Assembly (NCBI RefSeq): GCF_900156725.1
Contig: NZ_FTOI01000003.1
Location: forward strand, 62,001-126,000
Direction: 5' to 3'
Origin: Kaistella chaponensis
Lineage (GTDB): Bacteria > Bacteroidota > Bacteroidia > Flavobacteriales > Weeksellaceae
DNA: 64,000 nucleotides
Both the position numbers and the translations under genes were made by a program. Every line of letters starts with the position of its first letter. Positions within the stretch are counted from its first letter, which is position 1. The notes under the pieces are model-generated. The model saw only the letters and a list, made by a program, of their open reading frames with translations, searched no databases and was not told the DNA's origin. Shown here in pieces: positions 52,844 through 62,090 of the stretch.

Positions 52844-54424
52844 ATGAAACATTTCGCAGCATTAATCGCCTCCCTTGAAACCAGCAACAAAACAACTGCT
52901 AAAGTTGATGCAATGGTTCATTACCTCGAAACTGCGGATGATCAGGATAAGTTGTGGTTTCTGGCTTTATTTACAGGAAAACGTCCGAAAAGACCCATTA
53001 ATACTAATTTTTTAAGAATTTGGGCTTTAGAAATCACGGGTTTACCGGAATGGCTTTTTTTAGAAAGTTACAGTTCTGTAGGTGATATCGGTGAAACACT
53101 TTCTCTCATTTTACCGAGACCCGAAAATACGGTTGAAAAATCATTGAGCCAATGGATGTTCGAACTCATTAATTTGAAAGAAAAATCAGACGAAGAAAAG
53201 AAAAAATATGTTTTGGAAAGCTGGAATGGTCTCGATTACACCGAACGATTTATTTTCAATAAACTCATTGGTGGAAGTTTCCGAATAGGAGTTTCCAAGA
53301 AATTATTAATCAATGCTTTATCCAAATATTCAGGTATTGAAACCAGTCAGCTTATGCATTCCATTATGGGAAAATGGAGTCTTGAAAATGCTGATTTTCA
53401 GGAATTAATTCAAGGAACAAATATCAACCCCGACAATTCAAAACCTTATCCTTTTTGCCTCGCTTATCCTTTAGAAAAAACGCCGGAAGAATTGGGCGAT
53501 TTAGAAGAATGGCAAGCTGAGTATAAGTGGGATGGAATTCGCGGACAGTTTATTCGCCGGAATAATGAAGTTTTTATTTGGTCGCGTGGTGAAGAATTGG
53601 TGAATACGCAGTTTCCTGAATTGGTTTCTGCTTTAGAAAAAATGGAAGGAAATTTCGTTTTGGATGGAGAGATTTTAGCGGTAAAAGAGGAGGAAGTTTT
53701 GAATTTTAATGAATTGCAGAAACGCCTGAACCGAAAAACAATCTCTGCAAAAATGATGAAAGATATTCCCATCCAAGCTTTCTTTTATGATCTGTTAGAA
53801 TTTGAAGGCGAAGATTTTCGAGGTAAACCTTTGATAGAAAGACGGTTGAAATTAGAAGAAGTTTTAGAAAATACGGAAGTTCAAAATTTCAAATTGCCAG
53901 AAATCATCATTGCAAAATCCTGGGAAGAATTAGCTGAAATCCGCTTGAAATCCCGCCATAATAACAGTGAAGGTTTAATGCTAAAACAGAAAAATTCGCT
54001 GTATCATTCCGGACGAAAAAAAGGAGATTGGTGGAAATGGAAAGTGGATGCTTTAACGATTGATGCAGTTTTAATTTATGCCCAAAAAGGAAGCGGAAGA
54101 AGAAGTGGATTCTACACCGATTACACTTTTGCCGTGAAAAAAGAAGATCAATTAGTCACTATTGCAAAGGCGTATTCTGGCTTAACAGACAAAGAAATCA
54201 TGGAAGTCAGCCGTTTTGTAACGAAGAATTCTTTAGAAAAATTCGGACCAGTTCGTACCGTAAAAGCAGAACTCGTGTTTGAAATCGCTTTTGAAGGAAT
54301 CGGTTTCAGCAATCGCCACAAAAGTGGAGTAGCTTTACGTTTTCCACGGATTGTAAGATGGAGACGGGATAAAACAGTAAAAGACATCGATGATATTGAA
54401 GAAGTAAAAAAATTGATTACTTAA
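52844..54424 (+). CDS. ATP-dependent DNA ligase (Lhr/MBL cassette type)
   Basis: A 526-residue ligase. The adenylated lysine is Lys228 in AEYKWDGIRGQF (motif I, KxDGxR). Motif III is FVLDGEILA, motif IV (NNSEGLMLKQ) follows, and motif V is WWKWKVD. N-terminal helical domain (residues 1-200) and C-terminal OB domain are complete (end: RFPRIVRWRRDK). It seals nicks with ATP and works with the neighbouring exonuclease, helicase and phosphoesterase in a repair pathway separate from the NAD+-dependent LigA. Confidence 0.95.
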   Translation: MKHFAALIASLETSNKTTAKVDAMVHYLETADDQDKLWFLALFTGKRPKRPINTNFLRIWALEITGLPEWLFLESYSSVGDIGETLSLILPRPENTVEKSLSQWMFELINLKEKSDEEKKKYVLESWNGLDYTERFIFNKLIGGSFRIGVSKKLLINALSKYSGIETSQLMHSIMGKWSLENADFQELIQGTNINPDNSKPYPFCLAYPLEKTPEELGDLEEWQAEYKWDGIRGQFIRRNNEVFIWSRGEELVNTQFPELVSALEKMEGNFVLDGEILAVKEEEVLNFNELQKRLNRKTISAKMMKDIPIQAFFYDLLEFEGEDFRGKPLIERRLKLEEVLENTEVQNFKLPEIIIAKSWEELAEIRLKSRHNNSEGLMLKQKNSLYHSGRKKGDWWKWKVDALTIDAVLIYAQKGSGRRSGFYTDYTFAVKKEDQLVTIAKAYSGLTDKEIMEVSRFVTKNSLEKFGPVRTVKAELVFEIAFEGIGFSNRHKSGVALRFPRIVRWRRDKTVKDIDDIEEVKKLIT

Positions 54425-54566
54425 TTATCTAAATTTCAAGTATTTGTACTTATAATAATTCATTCATATAAAGCCGGTAACCATAAAAATATTTGCATCA
54501 TTTGCATAAAAACTTTTCGCTATTGTCTGAAAAACACCATAAAAATCTTCAATACTTAAAATAAAA

Positions 54567-57041
54567 TTGGATAATTTTCAAAATACAGAAGGTCTTAAAA
54601 TCATCAAAAATTGGATGGCGCAGAAAGATTTCGCACCCTTCACTTTTCAGCTGGAAACTTGGGAAAAATTCTACAAAAACTACAGCGGAATGGTCGTCGC
54701 ACCCACTGGTTTTGGAAAAACATATTCCGTTTTTCTCGCGGTCATCATCGATTTTCTGAACTTTCCAGAAAAATACGGAGATGGTTTAAAATTACTTTGG
54801 ATCACACCGCTTCGAGCTTTAGCAAAAGATATCGCAAAAGCCATGAAAGAATCCATCGATGAAATTGGTCTCGATTGGTCGGTCGGAGTTCGAAATGGAG
54901 ACACGCCGATTTCAGAAAGAACTTCTCAGACAAAAAAAATGCCCGACATTCTTTTGGTAACCCCAGAAAGTTTGCATTTGCTTTTGGCCCAAAAAAATAA
55001 TCAGCGCTTTTTCAAACATTTAAAATGCATCGCTGTCGATGAATGGCATGAATTACTTGGTGGAAAACGCGGCGTCCTTACCGAATTGGCTTTGTCGCGC
55101 TTAACTTCCTATCAAAAGAAAATTCGCATTTGGGGAATCACTGCAACCATCGGGAATTTAGATGAAGCTTTGGAAGTTTTGCTTCCATACAAAACGAAGA
55201 AAATGAAGGTAGTCGCGAAGGAAAAAAAGAAGATCGATATCATCGCGGTTCTTCCGGATGAAGTGGAAATTTTACCTTGGGCAGGACATTTAGGAAATAA
55301 ACTCGCAAACAAAGTCATTCCCATCATTTTGGAAAGCAAGACGACTTTGGTTTTTACCAATACCCGAAGTCAGGCGGAAATGTGGTATCAAATTTTGTTG
55401 CAGCAACATCCTGATTTTGCCGGACAAATTGCGATTCACCACAGTTCGATTGATAAAGATCTGCGAATTTGGATTGAAGAAAATCTAAGTTCGGGTTATC
55501 TGAAAGCGGTTGTTTCAACTTCTTCTCTGGATTTAGGAGTCGATTTCAAACCTGTTGATACCGTGATTCAAATTGGTTCTGCGAAAGGAGTTGCACGGTT
55601 TTTACAACGCGCCGGAAGAAGTGGTCATTCACCTTTTGAAACTTCTAAAATTTATTTTGTTCCGACTCATTCTTTAGAACTCATTGAAGTTGCAGCTTTA
55701 AAGGAAGCCGTGAAACAGAAAATTATTGAACCTCGTGTTCCGATGGTTATGACTTTCGATGTTTTGGTGCAATATCTCATTACTTTGGCGGTTGGTGAAG
55801 GTTTTAAAGCGGAAGAAACTTTCGAACAAATCAAAAACACGTATGCTTTCCAGGAAATCACGGCGGAAGAATGGACGTCGATTTTACAGTTTATCACCAT
55901 TGGAGGCGGCGCTTTTAAAAACTATGAAGAGTTTCATAAAGTCGTCATTGAAGAGGGAATTTATAAAGTTACAAGTCGCAGAATTGCCATGCTTCACCGC
56001 ATGAATATTGGTGTAATCGTAAGTGATGCGATGTTAAAAGTTAAAGTTTTGGGTGGAAGTTATGTCGGAATGATCGAAGAATATTTTATCACCCGCATGA
56101 AAAAAGAAGATAAGTTTATTCTCGCGGGAAGAGTTTTGGAAGTTGCCCACATCAAAGAAATGACGGTTTATGTCCGAAGCGCCAAAGGAAAAGCCATGGT
56201 TCCGAGTTATTTGGGCGGAAGATTGCCTTTGAGTTCTTACCTCGGACAATTTCTTCGAATGAAACTTTCAGAATCTTTGGATGCGAAATCTTCAGAGAAA
56301 GAGTTGAAATTTCTGCATCCACTTTTGGCAAGTCAGGAAGGGATTTCTCATATTCCCAAAGAAGATGAATTTTTGGTGGAAATCATCAAAACCCGCGATG
56401 GTTATCATCTCTTCATGTATCCGTTTGAAGGTCGCTTGATTCATGAAGTCATGTCTGCATTAATCGCGTTTCGGATTTCGAAAGTCACCCCGATTTCATT
56501 TTCGATGGCGATGAATGATTACGGTTTTGAATTGTTGAGTTCCCAGGAAATTCCGTTGACCGAAGAAAATTTAAAGCAGATTTTAAGTAAAGAAAATTTA
56601 ATTAAAGATGTTTTAAGCAGCATTAATGCGACAGAAATGGCAAGAAGGAAATTTCGGGATATTGCCGTGATTTCGGGTTTGGTGATCCAAACTTATCCGG
56701 GACAGCATAAAAATAATAAAAGTTTACAATCTTCTGCAGGTTTAATTTTTAATGTTTTGGAAGATTACGATTCCCAAAATATCTTATTAAAACAAGCATA
56801 TACCGAAGTTTTCAATCAGCAAATCGATGAAGCAAGATTGGTTGAAGCGTTCAACAGGATTGAAAATTCTAAAATAATTCTCAAATTTGCAAACTCATTT
56901 ACGCCTTTAAGTTTCCCCATTAAAGTTGATAGTTTGCGGCAGTCTTTGAGCAGTGAAGATCTGGGTGAAAGAATCAAAAGGATGCAAGCTGAAGCGATGA
57001 AGAAAGGAAAAACAGTGATCCAAATGGCGCGAGGAAAGTAA
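54567..57041 (+). CDS. ligase-associated DEXH helicase (Lhr-core type)
   Basis: An 824-residue superfamily 2 helicase. Walker A is APTGFGKT (45-52), motif II is DEWH (158-161), motif III TAT, motif IV-VI in VFTNTRSQAE, STSSLDLGVDF and QRAGRSGHS, followed by winged-helix and DUF4062-like Lhr-core parts. The start is TTG at 54567: the residues from there (LKIIKNWMAQKDFAPFTFQL) are conserved in homologues, while the first Met (residue 17) would cut them. It probably unwinds DNA or DNA-RNA for the cassette. Confidence 0.94.
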   Translation: MDNFQNTEGLKIIKNWMAQKDFAPFTFQLETWEKFYKNYSGMVVAPTGFGKTYSVFLAVIIDFLNFPEKYGDGLKLLWITPLRALAKDIAKAMKESIDEIGLDWSVGVRNGDTPISERTSQTKKMPDILLVTPESLHLLLAQKNNQRFFKHLKCIAVDEWHELLGGKRGVLTELALSRLTSYQKKIRIWGITATIGNLDEALEVLLPYKTKKMKVVAKEKKKIDIIAVLPDEVEILPWAGHLGNKLANKVIPIILESKTTLVFTNTRSQAEMWYQILLQQHPDFAGQIAIHHSSIDKDLRIWIEENLSSGYLKAVVSTSSLDLGVDFKPVDTVIQIGSAKGVARFLQRAGRSGHSPFETSKIYFVPTHSLELIEVAALKEAVKQKIIEPRVPMVMTFDVLVQYLITLAVGEGFKAEETFEQIKNTYAFQEITAEEWTSILQFITIGGGAFKNYEEFHKVVIEEGIYKVTSRRIAMLHRMNIGVIVSDAMLKVKVLGGSYVGMIEEYFITRMKKEDKFILAGRVLEVAHIKEMTVYVRSAKGKAMVPSYLGGRLPLSSYLGQFLRMKLSESLDAKSSEKELKFLHPLLASQEGISHIPKEDEFLVEIIKTRDGYHLFMYPFEGRLIHEVMSALIAFRISKVTPISFSMAMNDYGFELLSSQEIPLTEENLKQILSKENLIKDVLSSINATEMARRKFRDIAVISGLVIQTYPGQHKNNKSLQSSAGLIFNVLEDYDSQNILLKQAYTEVFNQQIDEARLVEAFNRIENSKIILKFANSFTPLSFPIKVDSLRQSLSSEDLGERIKRMQAEAMKKGKTVIQMARGK

Positions 57042-57078
57042 TTTCTGTCTTAGAATTCAATAAAATTTAAACCAATCA

Positions 57079-57717
57079 ATGCTCGAAGTTTTACAGAAGA
57101 AAATTCAAAATACCCTTTTAACTTTCACCAATCAACGTGCTTTGTTTTGGGATGCAGAGAAGATTTTAATTTTAAGTGATCTGCATGTCGGGAAATCTGC
57201 TCATTTCAGAAAACATGGAATTGCAATTCCTTCCGAAGTTTTAATTGCTGATCTCAAAAGGCTAGAAGATTTAATGATCCATTTTCAGGCACAGAAAATC
57301 ATCATTGTTGGCGATTTATTTCACGCCGGTTATAATTCTGATTTAGATCTTTTTAAATATTGGCGAAAACAATTCACGCAACAGTTTATTTTGATCAGGG
57401 GAAATCACGACCGTTTGAAACGTGAAATTTATGAAGATCTCGGAATTGAGTGTGAAGAGGAATTCCTGTTCATCGAACCTTTCACTTTCATTCATCATCC
57501 GGAAAAAATGGAGGATCGGTTTTATATTTCCGGACATATTCATCCAGGATTTGTTTTAAAAACAAAGAATGAAAGACTCCGATTGCCCTGTTTTGCAGTT
57601 TCCGAGCAACAAATTGTTCTTCCGGCGTTCAGCCTTTTTACAGGTTTAGACACGAAAACTTTACAAGGAAAATTTAAAAATATTATTTTCACCGAAGGCA
57701 CTATTTTTGAGGTGTAA
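57079..57717 (+). CDS. pdeM: ligase-associated endonuclease PdeM (metallophosphoesterase)
   Basis: A 212-residue calcineurin-like phosphoesterase with all dimetal motifs: SDLHVGKSAHFRKHG, GDLFHAGYNSD, GNHDR and SGHIHPG. It matches the PdeM family, the fourth member of the ligase-exonuclease-helicase cassette, placed directly after the helicase. It likely acts on single-stranded DNA ends. The lipocalin gene follows after 18 bases. Confidence 0.93.
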   Translation: MLEVLQKKIQNTLLTFTNQRALFWDAEKILILSDLHVGKSAHFRKHGIAIPSEVLIADLKRLEDLMIHFQAQKIIIVGDLFHAGYNSDLDLFKYWRKQFTQQFILIRGNHDRLKREIYEDLGIECEEEFLFIEPFTFIHHPEKMEDRFYISGHIHPGFVLKTKNERLRLPCFAVSEQQIVLPAFSLFTGLDTKTLQGKFKNIIFTEGTIFEV

Positions 57718-57735
57718 AGGTTAAATGATTATATA

Positions 57736-58275
57736 ATGAAAAGTTTAAAAAAAATAGCAATTCCGTTGACCGTTGGAATTATTGGTGCATTATTTCTAAG
57801 TTCGTGTTCTGTCGCAATTCCCAAAGGAGCGACTGCAGTTCAGGATTTTAAAGCGGATAAATATTTAGGAAAATGGTATGAAATTGCAAGGTTTGATTTC
57901 CGTTTCGAAAAAGACATGGATCATACAACCGCAGAATATTCTAAAAACTCCAACGGAAATATTAATGTAAAGAATAGAGGTTACAATTATGTAAAAAAGG
58001 AATGGAAAGAATCCGTCGGTGAAGCAAAATTTGTAAATAGCCCAACTGAAGCGCGATTGAAAGTTTCTTTTTTTAAACCAATTTGGGCAGGTTACAATGT
58101 AATAGACCTCGATGATGATTACAAATATGCTTTGGTTGCAGGAAATAATCTGGATTACCTTTGGATTCTTTCCAGAGAAAAAACAATACCAGAAACTTTC
58201 AAACAAAGATTTCTAGAAAAGGCAAAAGCTTTAGGTTACAAAACAGAAAATTTAATCTGGGTAAAACAGGATTAA
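57736..58275 (+). CDS. bacterial lipocalin (Blc-like) lipoprotein
   Basis: A 179-residue lipoprotein (lipobox LSSC, Cys24) with a complete lipocalin fold: the GKWYEIARFDFRFEKD strand with the family Gly-x-Trp, then NGNINVKNRGYN, EARLKVSFFKPIWAGYNVIDLD, YALVAGNNLDYLWILSR and a closing helix. Blc-type proteins sit in the outer membrane and bind lysophospholipids or fatty acids. It may share the transcript of the repair cassette, 18 bases after pdeM. Confidence 0.93.
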   Translation: MKSLKKIAIPLTVGIIGALFLSSCSVAIPKGATAVQDFKADKYLGKWYEIARFDFRFEKDMDHTTAEYSKNSNGNINVKNRGYNYVKKEWKESVGEAKFVNSPTEARLKVSFFKPIWAGYNVIDLDDDYKYALVAGNNLDYLWILSREKTIPETFKQRFLEKAKALGYKTENLIWVKQD

Positions 58276-58288
58276 TTTTAAATTTCAT

Positions 58289-58327
58289 AAAAAAAACACC
58301 CGTTGCAAAATGCTTCGGGTGTTTTTT
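58289..58327. terminator. bidirectional terminator
   Basis: AAACACCCG and CGGGTGTTT pair around a 13-base loop, with A- and T-runs on both sides, between the convergent lipocalin and TonB receptor genes. Confidence 0.88.
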
Positions 58328-58349
58328 GATAACTGGATTTTCGGGAATA

Positions 58350-60737
58350 TTAAAATTCAAAAATAAATCCGAAGTAGGGAATAGGCATGTTTTTATCCTG
58401 TTGACCAACTTCGAGGATGTAATTTTGATCAGAAGAAGGTGCATTTGGATTTTGAATGACTCCGTTTCCGTTGTCATCTCTTTGCAAATTCACAACCGGT
58501 AAATTGCTCGCTGTTTTTGAGCCGTAAACATTGATGATATCGAGATAGGCGGTAAATTGCCATTTCTTGAACACCCATTTTTTCTCGGTACGCAAATCGA
58601 GTTGATGCGCCACATTTCCACGCTGTGAATTTAATTTTGTAAAATCCTGGAGCGGTCCATTATTAATATTCCAAATCGGAACGGAAGAACTTCTCACCAA
58701 ATCGTACGGTGTTTCCGGCAAACCAGACTGCATTCTAAATCTTGCACTTAAATTCCAGTTTCTTGGTAAAACTTTTCCGGCACTTACCGAAACAATATGT
58801 CTGGAATCCCAACTTGAAGGCAATAAATTTCCAGCACCATCACTGAATTTGGAATAGCCAAAAGTGTACGCAAGAATTCCGTAGAAGTTATTTAAGGTTC
58901 TTTTTTGTGCTAAAAATTCAATTCCGTATGTTTCGCCAAATCCGCGGGAATCTAAAGGTTCGCTTCCGACAACTCCGAAATCTGCACCGATATTGGCAAG
59001 AGAAATTTGGTTACGCAAAGAGAACGGATAATTTTTATATTTTTTGAAATATCCTTCCATCGTCAAACGAAGATTATCTTTCCCATTGTATTCTAAACCT
59101 GCGACGTAATGGATGTTTTGAATGTATTTTAATGTTTTTTGATTGACCAAATTATCATTTAACTTTAAACCCAAAGCTGTATAAGCGGGAAGTTGATGAT
59201 AAATACCGGTGTTGAAATTAAAAGCCCATCGATCAGTAAATTTATAATTCAAAGAAAATCTTGGAGAAAATTGCTCGAATGGATTATTGGTCTGTTCCGA
59301 ATAATTACTCGCATCGAAGCGGGTTCCCAAAGAAACTTGCAGCTTATTATCAAATAATTTTTTTGCACTTTGCACGTAAAATCCATATTGAAGAACTTTT
59401 AAATCCGAATTCACTTCATCGAAACTAATTCCGGATTGATTCACCGCTTTTATGGTAGAATTATTGGTGTATTTCGCATCATTAAAGTTGGTTCCGGCGC
59501 TGAAAACAAAATCTCCGAGCATGAAATTTCGATCAATTCTTATTTTGTTTTCACCTTCCTGAGAATTGTAATCGAAGAGCAAATTTCCGGGAGTTTCAAT
59601 ATTTCTATAATATTTGGTTGCTTGATTGTCTAACAAATTTCGACTTACAGTAAAAAGCCAGTTTCCGTTATCCACCAAATGTCGGTAACCTGCACCGAAA
59701 GTGTAATTCCATTGCGGCGCAACCGGCAAACGATCGATTAAAGTTAAATTGGCAAGTGTATTTTTGGCGTCGGTATTGAATTCAAATTTATCAATAGCTC
59801 CAAGTCCCACAAAATAGAGTTCATCGCCACTTTTAAATTTCTTTGAAACTTTGAAAGTGGCATCATAATAACTTGGCAAAAATGGCAAACCAATCGCCTT
59901 GAAAAGAAGTTGGAGATTGGATTTCCGTACAGAAAATAAACCGCTCCATGATTGGTCTTTTGATAGCGGACCATCGATCATCAATTGCAAATCATCTAAA
60001 CCAACAATGGCTTTGTAACCTAGTTTATCTTTTCGGGCTTCCTTTAAATTAAATTCAAACAAAGAAGATAATGCACCATTTCTTTTGGCTGGAAAAGCTC
60101 CGCTGTAAAAATCAACATCTTTAATAAAATCGACGGTTATAATTCCACGCGGACCACCAGAAGCTCCCTGAGTTTGGAAGTGATTGATGATGGGAACTTC
60201 GATTCCGTCGATGTAAAATTTATTTTCGGCCGAACTTCCACCTCTGATAAAAAGGTCATTTCGGAACGTTGCAGTACTTCCAACGCCGGGAAAACTTAAA
60301 ATTGCACGGGATATATCTCGATTGGAGCCTGCATTTTTTTGAATTTCTTCGCTTGTAATATTTCGCAGAGAAACCGGACTTTCAGCGGTTGTTTTATAGG
60401 CCTTTTTTTTAATTAGAACTTCCTGAATCGTTTTAATTGCAGACCTGCTTAAACCTACCGAAAACGTAAGATTTTGATTGGGAATAATATCGATATCATA
60501 CAGATAAGAAATATCATAATTTTCTGCAGTAATTTCAAAAGTATAAGATCCTGATGGTAGATTACCGAGCTGAATACTGCCATTTCCGGTAATACTTTCT
60601 GCTCCGTTTTGAATTTTTACCGTAGCTTCAACAGGTTTTTTGCTGAACTCATCGACGACTGAAATGTTGATCGATCCTACTTGTGATTTTAAAAAAAACG
60701 AAGAAAGGAGAAGAAAAAATGTAAATAAATGTCTCAT
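58350..60737 (-). CDS. TonB-dependent receptor with carboxypeptidase-like domain
   Basis: A 795-residue outer membrane receptor. Signal peptide ends KSQ (about 19). Residues 20-95 are a carboxypeptidase-regulatory-like beta sandwich (VVDEFSKKPVEATVKI, GNLPSGSYTFEITA). The plug (about 115-235) has TSEEIQKNAGSNRDISRAILSFPGV and LFIRGGSSAENKFYIDGIEVP. A 22-strand barrel follows, ending GFIFEF with a C-terminal Phe. It has no SusD partner next to it, so the substrate is open: metal chelate, vitamin or sugar. Confidence 0.94.
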   Translation of the reverse strand: MRHLFTFFLLLSSFFLKSQVGSINISVVDEFSKKPVEATVKIQNGAESITGNGSIQLGNLPSGSYTFEITAENYDISYLYDIDIIPNQNLTFSVGLSRSAIKTIQEVLIKKKAYKTTAESPVSLRNITSEEIQKNAGSNRDISRAILSFPGVGSTATFRNDLFIRGGSSAENKFYIDGIEVPIINHFQTQGASGGPRGIITVDFIKDVDFYSGAFPAKRNGALSSLFEFNLKEARKDKLGYKAIVGLDDLQLMIDGPLSKDQSWSGLFSVRKSNLQLLFKAIGLPFLPSYYDATFKVSKKFKSGDELYFVGLGAIDKFEFNTDAKNTLANLTLIDRLPVAPQWNYTFGAGYRHLVDNGNWLFTVSRNLLDNQATKYYRNIETPGNLLFDYNSQEGENKIRIDRNFMLGDFVFSAGTNFNDAKYTNNSTIKAVNQSGISFDEVNSDLKVLQYGFYVQSAKKLFDNKLQVSLGTRFDASNYSEQTNNPFEQFSPRFSLNYKFTDRWAFNFNTGIYHQLPAYTALGLKLNDNLVNQKTLKYIQNIHYVAGLEYNGKDNLRLTMEGYFKKYKNYPFSLRNQISLANIGADFGVVGSEPLDSRGFGETYGIEFLAQKRTLNNFYGILAYTFGYSKFSDGAGNLLPSSWDSRHIVSVSAGKVLPRNWNLSARFRMQSGLPETPYDLVRSSSVPIWNINNGPLQDFTKLNSQRGNVAHQLDLRTEKKWVFKKWQFTAYLDIINVYGSKTASNLPVVNLQRDDNGNGVIQNPNAPSSDQNYILEVGQQDKNMPIPYFGFIFEF

Positions 60738-60828
60738 AATTGTTTTTTAGATGAAGAAGCAAAAATTTTAGATATAAGGAAGATATTGTTCGATTGAAGC
60801 ACTCTGAAAATGGTGAAATAAACCGCTG

Positions 60829-60836
60829 CAAAAGTA
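60829..60836 (-). promoter_or_regulatory. -7 box of the TonB receptor promoter
   Basis: TACTTTTG on the minus strand fits TAnnTTTG, about 92 bases before the ATG. The leader shows no recognisable riboswitch. Confidence 0.4.
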
Positions 60837-60908
60837 CCGTTTTATAAGCAAAATGCTCAAAACTGAAGTAAAAATCTAAGTCAGATACTCATTTTAGGAG
60901 GAGAGACT

Positions 60909-60946
60909 TAAAAAAGAATACACCTTTTAAAAAAAAGATGTATTCT
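60909..60946 (-). terminator. terminator of the fasciclin gene
   Basis: On the minus strand AGAATACA pairs with TGTATTCT, followed by a T-run, about 23 bases after the gene's stop. Confidence 0.75.
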
Positions 60947-60968
60947 CAACTATTAAAAACTATAAAAA

Positions 60969-61925
60969 CTATGGTAATAAGACTTTATCGATGACGTGAA
61001 TAATTCCATTGGAGCACTGAACATCAGTCGCAATAACATTCGATGTTCTCGCTTTTTGGTCGATGATTTTTACACCACCTGTAGTCGTTAATTTGAATGT
61101 TCCGCCTTGGAAAGTTGTTACGACCATATTATCTGTAATTCCAGTTGATGCGACATTTGCACCAGCAACTACGTGGTATTTAAGAACTTCTGTTAAAGTT
61201 GCTCCAGGAATTGCAGCTAAGTTGGGTAAATTTAATTCTGTTAATAAATTCGTGAATGCCGTATTTGTTGGCGCGAAAACAGTAAATGGTGAACTCGCCG
61301 TTCCGCCTAAAATAGAAACGAAATTGGGTTGATCAGCTCTGGTTAAAGCGGCAACTAAACTTGTGAAATTAGGATTTGCTGCAGCATGAGTAACAATTGT
61401 TGGCAATCCGATTACGACATCAACTTTGTGAATTACGCCGTTTGTTGCACCAATATCTGTTTTGGTAACATTTGCAACGCCATTGATTTTTACTCCAGAA
61501 GCAGTGTTGATAAACATGCTCAAATTTCTGGTTGCAGATGCACTTCCTTTCGCAAGTGTAGATACATAAGCAGTTGTAACTTGCGAAGCCATTACTTTAG
61601 AACCTAAAACATGGTTGAGCAATACTTCTTTCAATACTGCATTGGGAACGTCATTAAGACTTGCAAATCCGTTCGCAGTTAAAAATTGGGAAAATGCTGC
61701 ATTAGATGGAGCAAAAACGGTGAAAGTTCCGGAACCACTCAAAGTTGCAGAAAGACCAGCTTTGTCTACTGCGGCTTTCAAACTTGATAAATCTGAATCT
61801 GCTGCTGCCAATTCGTAAATTGATTTTGGAGTTTCCATTGTGGTCTCATCTTCTTTACTCGCACAAGAATACGATAGGATACTTGCGCAGAATAGAACCG
61901 TGAAAGTTTTGATTAAATTTTTCAT
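60969..61925 (-). CDS. lipoprotein with two fasciclin (FAS1) domains
   Basis: A 318-residue lipoprotein (SYSC, Cys21). FAS1 domain 1 covers about 35-170 (TFTVFAPSNAAFSQFLTANG, LNHVLGSKVMASQ, GVIHKVDVVIGLP), domain 2 about 178-318 (PFTVFAPTNTAFTNLL, LKYHVVAGANV, GIIHVIDKVLLP). FAS1 domains mediate adhesion to surfaces or polysaccharide. The promoter region carries two strong palindromes, so it is probably tightly regulated. Confidence 0.93.
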   Translation of the reverse strand: MKNLIKTFTVLFCASILSYSCASKEDETTMETPKSIYELAAADSDLSSLKAAVDKAGLSATLSGSGTFTVFAPSNAAFSQFLTANGFASLNDVPNAVLKEVLLNHVLGSKVMASQVTTAYVSTLAKGSASATRNLSMFINTASGVKINGVANVTKTDIGATNGVIHKVDVVIGLPTIVTHAAANPNFTSLVAALTRADQPNFVSILGGTASSPFTVFAPTNTAFTNLLTELNLPNLAAIPGATLTEVLKYHVVAGANVASTGITDNMVVTTFQGGTFKLTTTGGVKIIDQKARTSNVIATDVQCSNGIIHVIDKVLLP

Positions 61926-61950
61926 AATAGACCTATTTTTAATTACAAAT

Positions 61951-62009
61951 CAAATATAGAACTATTTTGTTCTATTAGGTAATTAATAGTATAGATTTAT
62001 ACTATTAAT
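61951..62009 (-). promoter_or_regulatory. palindromic promoter region of the fasciclin gene
   Basis: On the minus strand TATATTTG (61951-61958) fits the -7 consensus, 25 bases before the ATG. It overlaps the palindrome ATAGAAC-TATTTT-GTTCTAT (61956-61975). Further upstream is a perfect 12-bp dyad, ATTAATAGTATA-GATT-TATACTATTAAT (61982-62009). Both look like operators; the binding proteins are not known. Confidence 0.62.
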
Positions 62010-62090
62010 GTTATTGATTGTATACCTTATTATTTTAAAAGGTAAAAATACCTACCAAAAACCAACTGTAAACATTCGTTGATTGAGGTT

